Source: Petunia secreta | Lineage: Eukaryota > Streptophyta > Magnoliopsida > Solanales > Solanaceae | NCBI GenBank assembly: GCA_029990175.1 | Contig: JARKIP010000065.1 | Coordinates: forward strand, 24,406,501 to 24,470,500 | DNA: 64,000 nucleotides | Reading direction: 5' to 3' | Shown: positions 46,214 to 58,247 of the stretch, in pieces | Numbering within the stretch: position 1 is the first letter of the stretch | Layout: each line of letters starts with the position of its first letter | Made by a program: the position numbers and the translations under genes | The notes under the pieces: generated by a model | The model's database searches: none | Seen by the model: the letters and a program-made list of their open reading frames with translations, nothing else | What the model was told of the DNA's origin: nothing

Positions 46214-47413
46214 ACAAGAAGAACAAACATTAGTGTAATCACCTCACACACTCCCTCACTTGTGTTTCACTCGGTTCACTCGTTTAGTGGTGGTGGATAT
46301 TTCACTCGACTTGTAATCCAAAAACTTCACGTAGATGAATAACAATTCCTCAACTCAATCAATCTATCCACGAGTTAAGTACTCTCCGGGGTGGGTGGAG
46401 TTAATGGGACTCAATGAGCGCTAAGCACTTTGAAGTGAGGACTTGAGTCAAAAGGATCTACGAATCTTCTTGGAGTTCTACTCTCCAACTAAATGCACGA
46501 ATCACCTATAAGCTCAATGGACTAGTGCAAATTAAGTAGGAAGATTACTTAGATAAACACTAGTTAGAAGTTAGGCAAGCAAAGAAACAAGTAAACCTAG
46601 GAGAAACTACCCGAATCCAACCCTTCAGGATTGGGGCGGAGCGCCCAGTGTAAGCAGGCGGAGTGACTGGCAAAACACCAGTGAGGGTGGTCAGGCGGAG
46701 CGCCCAGAAAGTGGGCGGAGCACCTGGGCGAAGAACACCTGGGTTTCCAACTCCGTTTTCTTCAATTTCAATCCAATTTTTGGGTCGATTCCAACGTGTT
46801 TTGCACAAATCCAAGGTACCCAAAGTTGAATATTGTTACAATCTTCAAACCCCAATGATTTTCACCCCCAAACAACCAACAATCAAAAGCAAAATCATGA
46901 TTCAAAGTTTCAAGTTGGGGTTTCAATAAGGGTTTCAAAGGGTTTCAAAATGGACTCCGATTCTTCAAACTTGATGTTATACAACTCAAAATCTCACGAA
47001 ATTTGTTTCAATTTGTTTTTCAATGTATAAAAAACCCCTATAATCAAATTAACGATCAACAACCAACAAACCCATGAATCAATCCAAAGTCATCAAGAAC
47101 AAGGGTTTAAGAAGGGTTTAACAATTTTGGGGCTTCAAAATTTCAAATCTCGTGATTCCAATCCAAACCACATGTTTTTGGTATCAAAACGACGGGTTAT
47201 CAACAAGGATCAATAATCTATAACACCCATAACAAGAATCGATTATACCAAAAAGTTATGACCAATATTTTTTTTTTTTTAAATTTTTTTCAACTTTTCT
47301 ATTTTTTTGTATTTTCTTTCTTTCAATAACTTCAACAACAAGAAAACTAAAGAAACTAATGTAGGCACGAAGAATCCAGAGTCGGGGGTTTGTAGAAACA
47401 AAACTCGAGCCTT
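46214..47413 (-). other. Leader of element A
   Basis: 1.2 kb without a coding region, homologous to the leader of D. GC hairpin motifs (GGGCGGAGCGCCC type) lie at about 46,632-46,735 and a long T/A run at about 47,265-47,290. Confidence 0.7.
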
Positions 47414-47425
47414 GCTCTGATACCA
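47414..47425 (-). other. Primer binding site of A (initiator tRNA-Met)
   Basis: Plus-strand GCTCTGATACCA, three bases from the LTR. Confidence 0.93.
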
Positions 47426-47428
47426 AAC

Positions 47429-48099
47429 TTATAAGGATCAAACGTTGAAAGTAAAAACAAGATAAAGAGCGAGACGGGGCTCGAACAAATAACCCAAGTA
47501 GCACCGAAGAACTTGTTTCGATACACCCCGGGAGATCGTCAAGGAACACCTACACTAGGCAACTACCCTTGAGCTAACTAGAACCCGCAAGTAGAATGAT
47601 CGGGGAGGGTATTGAATTCATCCAGATCTGCTAGAAGAAAAACAAGTCCCAAACAAGGTTGTTTCATTCAACAAAGAGTTCAACTCTTAACAAGGTTCTT
47701 CAATCATCAAAATTAGCTAAGGAATGAAATAAGCTATCTAGCTATTTATAGAGGTTTTTAAGCACTAAGTAAAAGGTTTAAAGTGCCCATACTTAGGCTT
47801 TAAGATAAAAGATAGGGTCAAAATAGTCTTAACACCCTTAGAAATCCCGCAACTCAGCATCTCGGGCGGAGCGCCCGCCAACTTAGGTAGTGGAAGGGGC
47901 TGGGCGGAGCGCCTGGCCCCTTTGTTCCCTGGGCGGGGCGCCTGGGGTGCCTGGCTGCTCCACTTGTGCCTTGATCATCCGTAATGGCTTCCAATCACTT
48001 CCTTCTTCGAGTCCTTTCCTTACCATGTGTAAATGCACTTCTTGGATCTCCTTAGCTTGGCTCTGTGTGAACGGTCTTGTGGGGGTTTGGTCCTTATCA
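47429..48099 (-). repeat. 5' LTR of element A
   Basis: 671 bp. The minus strand starts TGATAAGGACC and ends CCTTATAA; the final CA appears changed to AA. GC hairpins at about 47,864-47,955 and minus-strand TATAAATA at 47,743-47,750. Clearly related to the LTRs of D. Confidence 0.85.
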
Positions 48100-48104
48100 T
48101 GGCC

Positions 48105-48326
48105 TATCGCGGATTTGAAGTAACGTTTGCACCAAACACATCATTTCGTTTAAATAAACATGATCATCGCCAGTCTAAAAACCCAAAATTAACGAAATTT
48201 TATTTATTTTGCTTGGCTTTATTACAACCACTAATGACTCGATTAAGATGAAAACGACAATAAAGAGCGGACAAGATGAGTTGACTAGTTAGACTAGACT
48301 AGGCGCAAAGCAAAGAGACTACATGT
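48105..48326 (-). other. Spacer after the second ORF1 module of F
   Basis: AT-rich, no ORF. It contains a GGGTTTTTAGACTGGCGATG stretch similar in position and sequence to the start of the other two spacers of F. Cut by element A. Confidence 0.5.
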
Positions 48327-49987
48327 TCAAACATCAGCTCCAGCGTATTCCTTCTCCTCTTTGGCCTCCTCCTTGGGATTGTGAGCAAGACTAATGAGCG
48401 AAGGATCAACAAATGTTTCCAGCAGGTCTTTCCCAGCCTCCATGTCACCCAGAGCTTTTACGAGGAACTCGCAAATTTCTAATCCTCTTGCTTCCTACTC
48501 GCAGATTTCTAATCCTCTTGCTTCCTTCTCTTCCAATGGTACTGACTTAAAATGCTCTCCCCATCCTTTGAGCAAATCTTGTAAATTCCCAGAAGCTTGC
48601 CTTGCAGTCATGACCTTGCCGGTCCAATACTTGAGTTCGTCCCCTTTAATCTTATCTTTGTATTGTCACCTCATCTCTCTTTCTTGTGTCACTCTTAATT
48701 CCTTCTTTCTTTGGTTAAACTCTTGTTTCAGCTTCTTGTATTTTTCAGTAGCATTTGGAGCTTTGGCTTTCCTTTCCAGTGTAGTCTTAGATCGATACTT
48801 TTCCTTGTCTTTGTCGAGCCATTGAGGGTAAGCCAGGGTAGTTGTGGGGTTTACCCTACTGTCACGACCACGGCAAAACTGCATAGTAAGTCTTTTCTCC
48901 CACATTGTCAGTATGGTGAGAACCATCGGATGCTCGATGTCTTTTATGTCAATATTGAAACTTCTTCCTTTAGTTAACTGCGGAGTTTGTTGTGTCATGC
49001 CCACTTGCCGAAGGATCATTAGAGGAATATAGTGATGAATTCCTCGGAATCCAATCAATTTCAAGAATGTGATGTCTTGACCTTGTATGAAGACAAGGAA
49101 GCCAGCACAATTTTCCATCACCCACTATACCCTTTGCAGTTCTTCGAGCTTGGTATACCAACCTTCCATGTTTGCGGGGTATTTCCATGCCACTGTTCCA
49201 GCCATACTGGTATTATGTAAGTGGATCCCTCCGTTCCAAGATGTTTTTGGTGCTATATGACTGACAGGGACGCTATGCAAGTGTTCTATCAACCATATTT
49301 GCAGCAACAGATTGCAACCTTCGAAAAAATCCCCACCTCTCCTACATTTGGTCAAAGCCCTATAAACTTCTCGCAAAATCATCGGAACCAAGCTTACTTG
49401 ACGTTTGAAGGCACCTTTGCGCAGCCCCCTACTACTCTCCCTAGCCTTATGTAAATCTTGCCTCATTTCTTAGGAAAAACCATGCTTCCAAGAAAAGCAA
49501 TGATGAAAGCATTGGATTCAGTCCATTTCCAATCTTGAACTTCCCACGCCCCATTCCATTCGTGTCTAAGTGTCGGATCTCCAAAACTAGAGTGCAAGTA
49601 TTCCAACGTGACTTTTCCATCAGTCACTCCCTCGACATATGGATCATAAGGGGCTCCCAGTAGTTCAATGAACTCCTTAGGCTCCACGTCTCGAGGATAA
49701 ATCATGGTCTCGGTTCCAGGCTCTAACCCTGCTAGTCCTCCAAATTCTTCCAACATCGGTGCCAACTCAAAACCATTGAAGTGAAACACAACCCTTTTGT
49801 AGTCCCAGAAATGTACAGCAGCTTCAACCAAACCAGGCATGGCAATGTAGTATTTGAGAGCTACGAATTCTCCCATCATCTTTTGAACATGAGCTTTGCT
49901 GACAATGGCCAAATCTTCCCACCAAAGTCTGATCAAGTGAGGAGGTCGGGAGATGATCTCAAATTGGAGAGTACCCTTTGCAGCCAT
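48327..49987 (-). pseudogene. Element F ORF1b: second DUF7745-like ORF
   Basis: The likely ATG at 49,987 (MAAKGTLQFEIISRP) is preceded by acceptor-like TTGTTTTCAG. The region encodes about 550 residues. Landmarks: LVEAAVHFWDYKRVVFHFNG, LAPMLEEFGGLAGLEP, FIIAFLGSMVFP, then after a frameshift near 49,463 VPMILREVYRALTKCRRGG and FFEGCNLLLQIWLIEHL, then GFRGIHHYIPLMILRQVG and a Lys/Glu-rich coiled coil. In-frame stops occur near 49,124, 48,667 and 48,497, and the final stop is at 48,327-48,329. The pattern matches the ORF1-type proteins of Ogre elements (DUF7745, recalled from memory), whose function is unknown. It is clearly diverged from ORF1a. Confidence 0.75.
48470..48529 (-). repeat. 30-bp tandem duplication in ORF1b
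   Basis: Two 30-bp copies (48,470-48,499 and 48,500-48,529) differing at two positions. Each encodes EARGLEICE-type residues; the joint now holds a TAG. Confidence 0.88.
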
Positions 49988-50338
49988 AGTCTGAAAACAA
50001 AACAAGAAAAGGTAAAGACCAAAACATCCTTATAGTTTTAATCATGCTTAAACAGACAATCAATGGTTTGTGCAAACGTTTCCTCGAATCAATGAAGAGA
50101 TGCAATTCATCACTTTTCGGGTTAAAAACCCTTTTGACATTTGGGTAGGTTTACTAATGAACTATTACGTGCTATGGACGTATAGCCTTCCTAGGTTTGT
50201 CATTATGCAAAAGAAATGAATACGTATTTTGTTAGCCAATTGTTCTCATTAATTCCCAAAAACTTGAAAATCAGTACATGATAACTTTGAAAAAGGTAAA
50301 GTACAAGAGGAGAAAAAAAAATGAAAAAGACACTTTGA
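49988..50338 (-). other. Spacer between ORF1a and ORF1b of F, intron-like
   Basis: 350 bp, T-rich on the coding strand, no ORF. It contains a GGGTTTTTAACCCGAAAAG inverted element similar to GGGTTTTTCGACCCCAAAG upstream of ORF1a, and ends in TTGTTTTCAG just before the ORF1b ATG. Confidence 0.55.
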
Positions 50339-51249
50339 CTAGCCAGCATGCTCCTTTTCCATCTTGGCCTTCTTTGCCTCTCGTGCAATCTCCTTGACTT
50401 CTTCCATAGCTTTGGTTAAGTATCCTTTGGTTGCTACCAAGTGTAGGATGTCTACCTCTGCACACTCCGAGTTCTATTGCTCAAGTTTTGTTTCCAATGC
50501 CTCTATCTTTTCCTCTAGTTCTAATGTACGCTTCTTCAACACTTCGGTCTCTTCTTTTTTTTTGTTATCCATCTCGACTGCTTTCAACATGAACTCTCGG
50601 TACCGAATTTGAGCCTCTGCCTCACGATCTCTTAAGTTATTTCTACGACTTGGCCCCACTACCATATTTCCTTTTATACTAGAGTGTAACCAACTTTTGT
50701 AGTTTGGTTCGCATCCAGCATGGTATTTATCAGGTGCTAGCAACGCTTCTTCCATGACTTTCCTTCCTTCCCATGACTTCCTAATGCTCTTGATCCTTAG
50801 AACAGCATCTTCAGTGTAGTCAAACTGATAATCTTTCGTGTTCGGTATCAATGATATGATTTGCTTCCTCCCTGCTTGCCTCATTACTCTTAGTGGTTGG
50901 TTGGAGGCCTCTTAACCCCATAATTATCACAAAGGATGCCTTCTCAAAACAAATGATGAAATCTGATGAAGGAAACCAAGTGAACATCCACTGGATTGAG
51001 TCCTCCGCTATGTCTTCGAACAATTTTACCCACTTCGCTGTGCTGCTTGGCTGTTTTAGTTTTGAAACCCCCATACCGTTCCCCAATCAGGTAGTTGCAA
51101 CCCGTCTGTTTGGATAATGCTTGCACATCTCTTGCTTTCCTTAAATTTTGTTTGAACCATGCTTGTACTAAAAGATTACATCCTTGGAAGTATCTCGCTC
51201 CTCTCTTGCAACAACCCAAAGCTCGATAAATGTCTGCTACTATCATAGG
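50339..51249 (-). pseudogene. Element F ORF1a, C-terminal part after the E insertion
   Basis: Continues ORF1a from the E target site AACTA (51,250-51,254). It reads VPMIVADIYRALGCCKRGAR, YFQGCNLLVQAWFKQNL, then after a frameshift near 51,080 WMFTWFPSSDFIICFEKASF and VIIMGLRGLQP. A second shift near 50,885 leads to MRQAGRKQIISLIPNTKDY and a coiled-coil end (KKEETEVLKKRTLELEEKIE). A TAG at 50,474-50,476 interrupts the last 45 codons, and the final stop is at 50,339-50,341. Order and motifs parallel ORF1b, so the two are paralogous modules of one protein family. Confidence 0.75.
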
Positions 51250-51254
51250 AACTA

Positions 51255-52000
51255 TGATGCAGCCCGAACACGTGCTGATCAAGTGTTCGATCCACCGAGG
51301 AGACCGATGACAAGAAGCCAAGCCAAGCTGCTGCACGATGTGCACATTGACTTAGCTTGGCCGAAGGAAAACAATTGCTCCGAAGCTGAGTGGCCGGGCT
51401 CAAGAATCGAAGGCATTATCTTCAGATTTGAGCCCGAAGGCAAAGTGACCGGGGACAATGAGCTCGAAGACAATTGAGCGTCCGAAGACAACGAGTGTGT
51501 TCGAGCAGACAATCGAGAACAGAAGCAAAGGCTTACCAAAGTCAAGTCTGCCGAACACATTTTAACTCTGCCCTACGTGGCTTATTTCTATTGGTCGCCT
51601 GTGACCCTTTTACTAGTTTACCCTTAATATTTCCTATATAAACCTTGTTTCCTTTCATTGTACAGAGATAGTTTTTGAACAATGATAAATTAATGAAAGT
51701 GCCGAGCACCTTTCTCTTGTCTCCGTCGTGAGCAAAACCCTGTGAGGGATTTTATGGACTTGTGGCTTTCGGTTAATCCGATTGAACATTCCTCTTTGAT
51801 CATTCAGTTTGCAAGAGAATGTTCTCTTGAGAATTGTTGCATAGTTAGGGTGATTCTTGTGACCCTTTCGATCGAACTTTGACACAGGTTCCTCACTGTT
51901 CTTTCGAAAGAAGCAAGTTTTGTCTTGCTTCTATCTTTTATCTTTCTTGTTTATCTTCCGCGTTTGTGCTTAGCAACTCCTTCGGGTTTGCATTATACCA
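51255..52000 (+). repeat. 5' LTR of element E
   Basis: 746 bp, TGATGCAG...ATACCA. TATA-like TATATAAA at 51,635-51,642. Confidence 0.94.
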
Positions 52001-52003
52001 TCT

Positions 52004-52015
52004 TGGTATCAGAGC
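52004..52015 (+). other. Primer binding site of E (initiator tRNA-Met)
   Basis: TGGTATCAGAGC, three bases after the LTR. Confidence 0.93.
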
Positions 52016-53224
52016 ACGGTTTGGGCTTGTTTCTACAACCCCAAATCCTGTTCAAAGTTATCTTTATTTTCGTGCGTTGTGTCTTTGTTTTCCATTTCGT
52101 GTTCTTGATTTGGTTGTGTTACTGTTGGTGTTATTACTTTACAAAAAAAAGAAAGTGTGAAAAAGAAAATTCAAAAATTGTGTTTGATTGTTGGTTGTTT
52201 GGGATAAACAACCATTGATTCTTGTTCACCATTGTTTCCTGATTCCAACAAGTACCCGACGTACTGATTTCGTGACTAGGGTTTCTTGGTGAAATTTTGG
52301 ACTATTTTGAGCTTTAATGGTGGCTGGAACTTGAACCCCATTGTGTTTGGTTGAAACCGATGAAGATTGGTGGTTCTTGAGTGATTTGGGTTTGTTTGTT
52401 GCTTGAAAATCGAAGTTCTGAGTTTGAATTCGTTGTCCGTACGCCGGAAAATTTGTTACAAAATCGTAACAGTGTACGACACGAACGAGCTGGTTCTTAG
52501 CTCGAAGAACTTGAACTGAATTCCTCCGATGCTGTTGAAACCGGAGCTGAAAGGGCAACCCAGATCTTGTTGAAATTTGTGGTCAGTGAACCGAAGTTGA
52601 TTTGTCCGTACGCCGGAGCAAAGGTCACTGTTCCATTGAAGAAGAAGGGGTAAAAGTTTAAACATCCAAACCCCAGGTGAAAATTGTCGGCTGAGAAAAG
52701 GAAAATGGATAAGGTAAAAACCCTATCCGTACCAAGGAGGGACCACTCTTGTACGGACAAGAGTTGTTGTGATCGAAAAGGATTCCAAAAGGGAATCAAA
52801 GGGTAGATTCTCCTAGGTTCTCACTTTCTTTCGTGTCAAATTTCTAGTTAGTGGATCTTTTGAGTAATTGTCCTACTCGAGGTCGTACTAACTCGTTTTG
52901 AGCTAATAGGAACTCGTGCGAAGGGGTGACCGAAGTCCAAACTTTCGTAGAAATTTCTTTTGACTCCCCGAGCTCAGTTAAAAGCGTCCGTTCCATCGAG
53001 TCGAACATCACTTCACTCTTCCCGAAGAGACAGTGACTATTGTCGAACTTGAAGGATCTTAGAGGACCGATCAATCAGACGAGCCACTGTTAACAAGTCC
53101 TGGAGTGACCAAAACCGAACCCATAAATTGAGTGGACCCGAGTGCCACCCATCGAAGGTGAGGGAGTGTGTGAGGAGATTTATAACTCTTAACATTTGTT
53201 TGATCTTTTACTTGTGCAGGTACC
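52016..53224 (+). other. Leader of element E
   Basis: 1.2 kb, no convincing ORF. It ends in TTTTACTTGTGCAG (53,206-53,219) five bases before the gag ATG, a good splice-acceptor match, so a leader intron is possible. Confidence 0.55.
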
Positions 53225-56200
53225 ATGGCTGGAAACGATGGCAAAGGCATTGAGAAGCCCGAAGTGTCGTTAGCCGATCTCATGGCTGCGATACAAGGCG
53301 TCAGTGCCGAAATAAGAGGAGTGACTGCTCGAGTGACTCTCCTCGAGCAGGGAAGTGCGTCCGTGGCCATGCATGGGTCCGGCGCTGGAACAAGCCAATC
53401 CACTCCGATGTAGCCTGAACTGTATGCTGAGCTTGTACGACAACATCAGTTGACAAGTGAAGCAATGCGAAGAGAGCTTAACTTGGGCAATCCCCAAGCT
53501 GGTTATCAAAACTTGGGCATTCCCCGAGGAGAAAGGATACCACTTCCAAGGGCCCGAAGAGATATTGGAGCCGTTGTCGATGAGGTTATCGAAGAGGAAT
53601 TTCCCGAGGACGAATATGAGACCGAGCCGCCATTCGCTCAACGAAGGCAAGCTCACCGAGGTCGTGGAAATTTCTGAGGTAGAGGCCAAGGCGCAAATGT
53701 TGAAAGAAATATTGAGCGTGAGGCTGATGATCGCGGTGATGAGTATCCCGAACAGGTTCGTGCTGTTCGAGACTCAAATTTGAACAGTATCAAAATCACT
53801 ATTCCACCCTTTAAAGGAACTAGTGATCCCGATGAGTATCTTGAATGGAAGCTTAAAATGGAGCGCATCTTTGAAACCAATGAGATGACCGATGAGAGAA
53901 AAGCTGCGCATGCCATTGCTTCGTTGGAAGCCTACGCATCTACATGGTGGGAATCTGACAAGAGGCATAGACGAAGGAATGACTATCCCGAAGTCACTAC
54001 TTGGCCACAATTGAAGAGAGCAATGGATGCTAAGTATTTGAGTGCTAAGTACAGGCAAACTCAAATGCAAAAGCTCTACGAGCTAAAGCAAGGGTCCAAG
54101 TCAGTCCAAGAGTACCACGATGAGTTCGAAAAGGTTTGATTGAATCTTGATCTGGTCGAAGACGAAGAACAAGCCATTATCAGATTCAAAAATGGCTTGG
54201 CTAGGGATGTGTCATCTCAGCTGAGACTCCACGTGTATCACACGTTGGAAGATCTGTTCGATGCTGCCACCGAAGCTGAAAAATTAGTGAAGGACGATAA
54301 GACAAACCGGTATCGAGGAGTTACTACTTCTACTCCTTTGAACCGAGGTAAAGAGTGGAAGAGTCCAAACCAAACAAGTGCTAACACTGTTCGAGATTCG
54401 AAGAGACCCTTCGAAAGAAGTGTGACCGTTAACCAGTCGAGAGAAGTGGGAGGTAAAGTTCAACTTAACTCTCCTAGTGCTTCAAATATTCAGTGTCACA
54501 AGTGCAAAGGTTATGGTCACATGGCAAAAGAGTGTCCAACTCGCAAAGTTATGCTTCTGCTCGAAGATGGAACCGTCCATGAGCAAGCGAGTGACACCGA
54601 GGAGGAATTTATCGAGGAGACTGACCGAGCTGAAGGTGATGATGATCGTGAGGCTACCGAAGCTGATCATCCGGAAATGTTTCTTGTGGTTCGAAGGAAT
54701 TTGAGCTGCATGACTCTTGAAGAAGAGGACAACCAAAGAGAAAACCTCTTTCATAAGCGATGTCGAGTAAGGGGAAAGGTGTGTTCGATGATCATTGATT
54801 CTGGTAGTTGTGCGAATGTGGTGAGCCAAACTTTGGTCTCACAAATGGGACTAACTACTTTGAAGCATCCCCACCCTTACAAATTACAATGGCTGAATGA
54901 GTGTGGAGAATTGAGAGTTGTCAAACAAGTGTGGATCAAGTTTAGAATCGGAGAGTATCAAGATGAAATGATATTCGATGTGGTTCCGATGCAAGCTTGT
55001 CATTTGCTATTGGGTCGACCGCGGCAATATGACCGGACAGCTGTTCACAATGGCAGATCCAACACTTACACTGTAAAGCTCGAAGGGAAGAGTTTCATAC
55101 TCAAACCCCTTTCTCCAAAACAAGTCACCGAGGACTATAAACGGATGAAAGAACTGAAAGAAGCGGCCAAAGCTAAGCTTCCGATGGGAGCAAAATTGGG
55201 GCCCGAAGAGACAAACACTCTGCCCGAAGTAAAAGGAATCTGTGCAATCATGCAACCGGGTGAGTTACTACGAGGCAACGACAGCGGTCAGATGATGATT
55301 TGCCTCGTGCACAAGGGTATCTTTCTAAACTCTAATGATGATTTTTCTAATGATAACCCTTTGCCTTTGTTTGTTTGTAAAGTTTTGCAGGACTTCGAGG
55401 ACATATTTCCCGAGGAAATGCCAGGTGGATTACCTCCGTTGAGAGGAATCGAGCACCAAATTGACTTCGTACTGGGGTCTCAAATCCCCAACAAACCTGC
55501 ATACCGGTGTAATCCCGAAGACACCAAAGAGCTCCAACGGCAGGTTGATGAGTTGATGAACAAGGGCCTCGTTCGTGAGAGCTTGAGTCCTTGCGCCGTT
55601 CCTGTTATCCTTGTCCCGAAGAAGGATGGAACATGGCGAATGTGTGTTGATTGTCGAGCAGTCAACAAAATAACGGTAAAGTATCGTCATCCTATCCCTC
55701 GATTAGATGACATGCTAGATGAGTTAAGTGGTTCTTCATGCTTTTCGAAGATAGACCTCAGGTCCGGTCACCACCAGATCCGAATGAAACCCGGAGACGA
55801 GTGGAAGACCGCATTCAAGACCAAATTCGGTCTATATGAATGGTTGGTAATGCCTTTTGGCTTATCCAATGCACCGAGCACATTCATGCGATTGATGAAC
55901 CATGTGCTCAAACCGTTCATAAACAAGTTCGTTGTCGTTTATTTCGATGACATACTTGTTTATAGCAGAACCGTGGATGAACATGTCGAACACCTAAGGC
56001 AAGTACTTGAAAAGCTTCGAGAAGAGAAGTTGTATGCCAACTTCAAGAAATGCGCCTTCGGTGTCGATCGTGTAGTCTTTCTTGGATTTGTTGTCAGTGC
56101 TAATGGTGTCGAAGTCGACGAATCAAAAGTCGAAGCCATCAAAGATTGGCCAACTCCAACCTCGGTAACACAAGTTTGTAGCTTCCATGGCTTAGCTAGC

Positions 56201-58247
56201 TTTTACCGAAGGATTGTTCGTGACTTTAGCACCGTGGCAGCTCCTTTAACTGAGCTGGTGAAGAAAGACCATCCATTTGTGTGGGGAGAGTCCCAAGAGA
56301 GGGCTTTCCAAGAATTGAAACGGAGGCTTCGCTCTGCCCCGTTGATGCAACTCCCTGACTTCGGCAAAGCATTCGAAGTCGAGTGTGATGCATCTGGAGT
56401 TGGGATCGGAGGAGTGCTGATGCAAGAATCGAAGCCAATCGCTTATTTTAGCGAAAAGCTTAAGGGTGCAACTTTGAATTACTCTACGTATGACAAAGAA
56501 TTGTATGCCCTCGTTCGAGCACTCGCCCATTGGCAGCATTATTTGTGGCCTCGAGAGTTTGTGATCAAGAGTGATCATGAGTCATTGAAACATCTCCGAG
56601 GTCAGGAGAAATTGAATCGAAGACATGCCAAGTGGGTTGAATTTATTGAGAGCTTTCCCTATGTAATTCATTATAAATAGGGTAAAGACAATGTTGTGGC
56701 CGATGCGCTGTCAAGGAAATTAGCCTTAGCGACCACTCTCGCCTCTAGGCTCATGGGATTCGAAAGCATCAAGTCGATGTACGAGGACGATCCCAAGCTA
56801 AAATGCGTTCGTAACGCAATCTTGAGTGGCCGAAGGGTTGAGAAATATCAATGGCATGATGGCTACCTCTTCAAGAATGGGAGTGTTTGTGTGCCAGTGT
56901 CATCGTGGAGAGAGCTCTTAGTTCGAAAAGCTCACTCCGGTGGACTGATGGGACACTTCGGTGTCGACAAAACTCTCGGTATCTTGACCGAGCAGTTCTA
57001 TTGGCCCAAAATGCGACGAGATGTGGAAAAGCTTTGCAACGCTTGTCTCGTTTGCAAGAAAGCAAAATCGAAGTCCAACCCTCATGGTTTGTACACCCCG
57101 TTACCTGTGCCTGATCGACCTTGGGTTGATATATCCATGGACTTTGTCTTGGGTTTACCGAGATCGGGGGAGGGCATGATAGCATCTTCGTTGTGGTTGA
57201 CCGTTTTTCAAAAATGGCTCACTTTATTCCTTGCAAAAAGTGTGATGATGCTCAGCATGTAGCTACATTGTTTATTTCTAATGTGTTAAAATTGCATGGT
57301 GTACCTCGCACTATTGTGAGTGATCGAGACTCAAAATTCTTGAGTCATTTTTGGAAGTATTTGTGGGGTGCCCTCGGCACCAAGCTACTATTCTCGACGT
57401 CTCACTATCCTCAGACTGATGGACAGACCGAGGTAGTTAACCGAACCTTGGGATCTTTGCTTCGAGCAATGACCAAAGGCAAAGTTGGAAACTGGGCTGA
57501 TCGTTTGCCCATGATGGAGTTTGCATACAATCGAACGGTGCATAGAATGATCAACATGACCCTGTTTGAATGTGTGTATGGCTTTAATCCTTTAATTCCA
57601 CTTGATTTAACCCCATTGCCTCGAGATTCTGTTCTTGATTTTGAAGGTACTCGACGAGCAGCTGCCTTGATCGAATTGCATGCAAAGGTCAAGAAGAACC
57701 TCGAGGAGGCCTATGCAAAGGTTGCCTTAAAGAAAAACAAGGGGCGTAAAAAGATGGAATTAAAGAAGGGAGATTGGGTTTGGGTTCACTTCCGAAAGGA
57801 ACGCTTCCCGAACCAAAGAAAAGGAAAGTTGGCTCCCGAGGGGATGGTCCATTTCAAGTGCTGACCAAGATCAACAAAAATGCTTACGTGATCGACCTCC
57901 CTGGTGAGTATAACGTGTCCAACACCTTTAATGTTGCTGACTTAGTTCCTTGTGTTGTAGGTCAAACTTCGGAGGACGAGGAGAATTCGATTTCGAGGAC
58001 GAAATCTTCTCAAGAAGGGGAGGATGATGCAGCCCGAACACGTGCTGATCAAGTGTTCAATCCACCGAGGAGACCGATGACAAGAAGCCAAGCCAAGCTG
58101 CTGCACGATGTGCACATTCACTTAGCCTGGCCGAAGGAAAACAATTGCTCCGAAGCTGAGTGGCCGGGCTCAAGAATCGAAGGCATTATCTTCAGATTTG
58201 AGCCCGAAGGCAAAGTGACCGAGGACAATGAGCTCGAAGACAATTGA
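53225..58247 (+). pseudogene. Element E gag-pol polyprotein
   Basis: Starts at the ATG at 53,225. One frame runs to 57,180 with stops at 53,411 (TAG), 53,675 (TGA), 54,137 (TGA) and 56,678 (TAG). Frameshifts near 57,180 and 57,850 follow. Domains in order: gag (KITIPPFKGTSDPDEYLEWK); zinc knuckle CHKCKGYGHMAKEC (about 54,494-54,535); protease IIDSGSCANVVSQTLVSQ; RT with catalytic VVYFDDILVYSR (about 55,940); RNase H (FEVECDASGVGIGG, VADALSRK). The integrase has D in MDFVLGLPR, D in VSDRDSKF (57,322-57,324) and E in TDGQTEVVNRT (57,430-57,432), 35 residues apart. The C-terminus (NVADLVPCVV, SRTKSSQEGEDD) continues about 74 codons into the 3' LTR, with a PMTRSQAK motif like the CR motif of CRM elements. 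Confidence 0.93.

Larger units (their letters stand above)
1..48099 (-). mobile_element. Element A: CRM/Reina-like Ty3/gypsy chromovirus, 3' end beyond the window, split by element B
   Basis: The element reads right to left: 5' LTR (47,429-48,099), primer site, leader, gag, protease and RT down to 43,342. It then resumes at 510 and runs off the window start inside RNase H. The gap is exactly filled by copia element B, flanked by the duplication AACTT (506-510 and 43,342-43,346). RT, PR and gag resemble element E. A itself sits in Ogre element F: the base pairs after its LTR (TGGCC, 48,100-48,104) should be one copy of its target duplication, but the other copy is outside the window. The element is dead, with stops, frameshifts, a damaged zinc knuckle and a changed RT active site. 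Confidence 0.88.
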
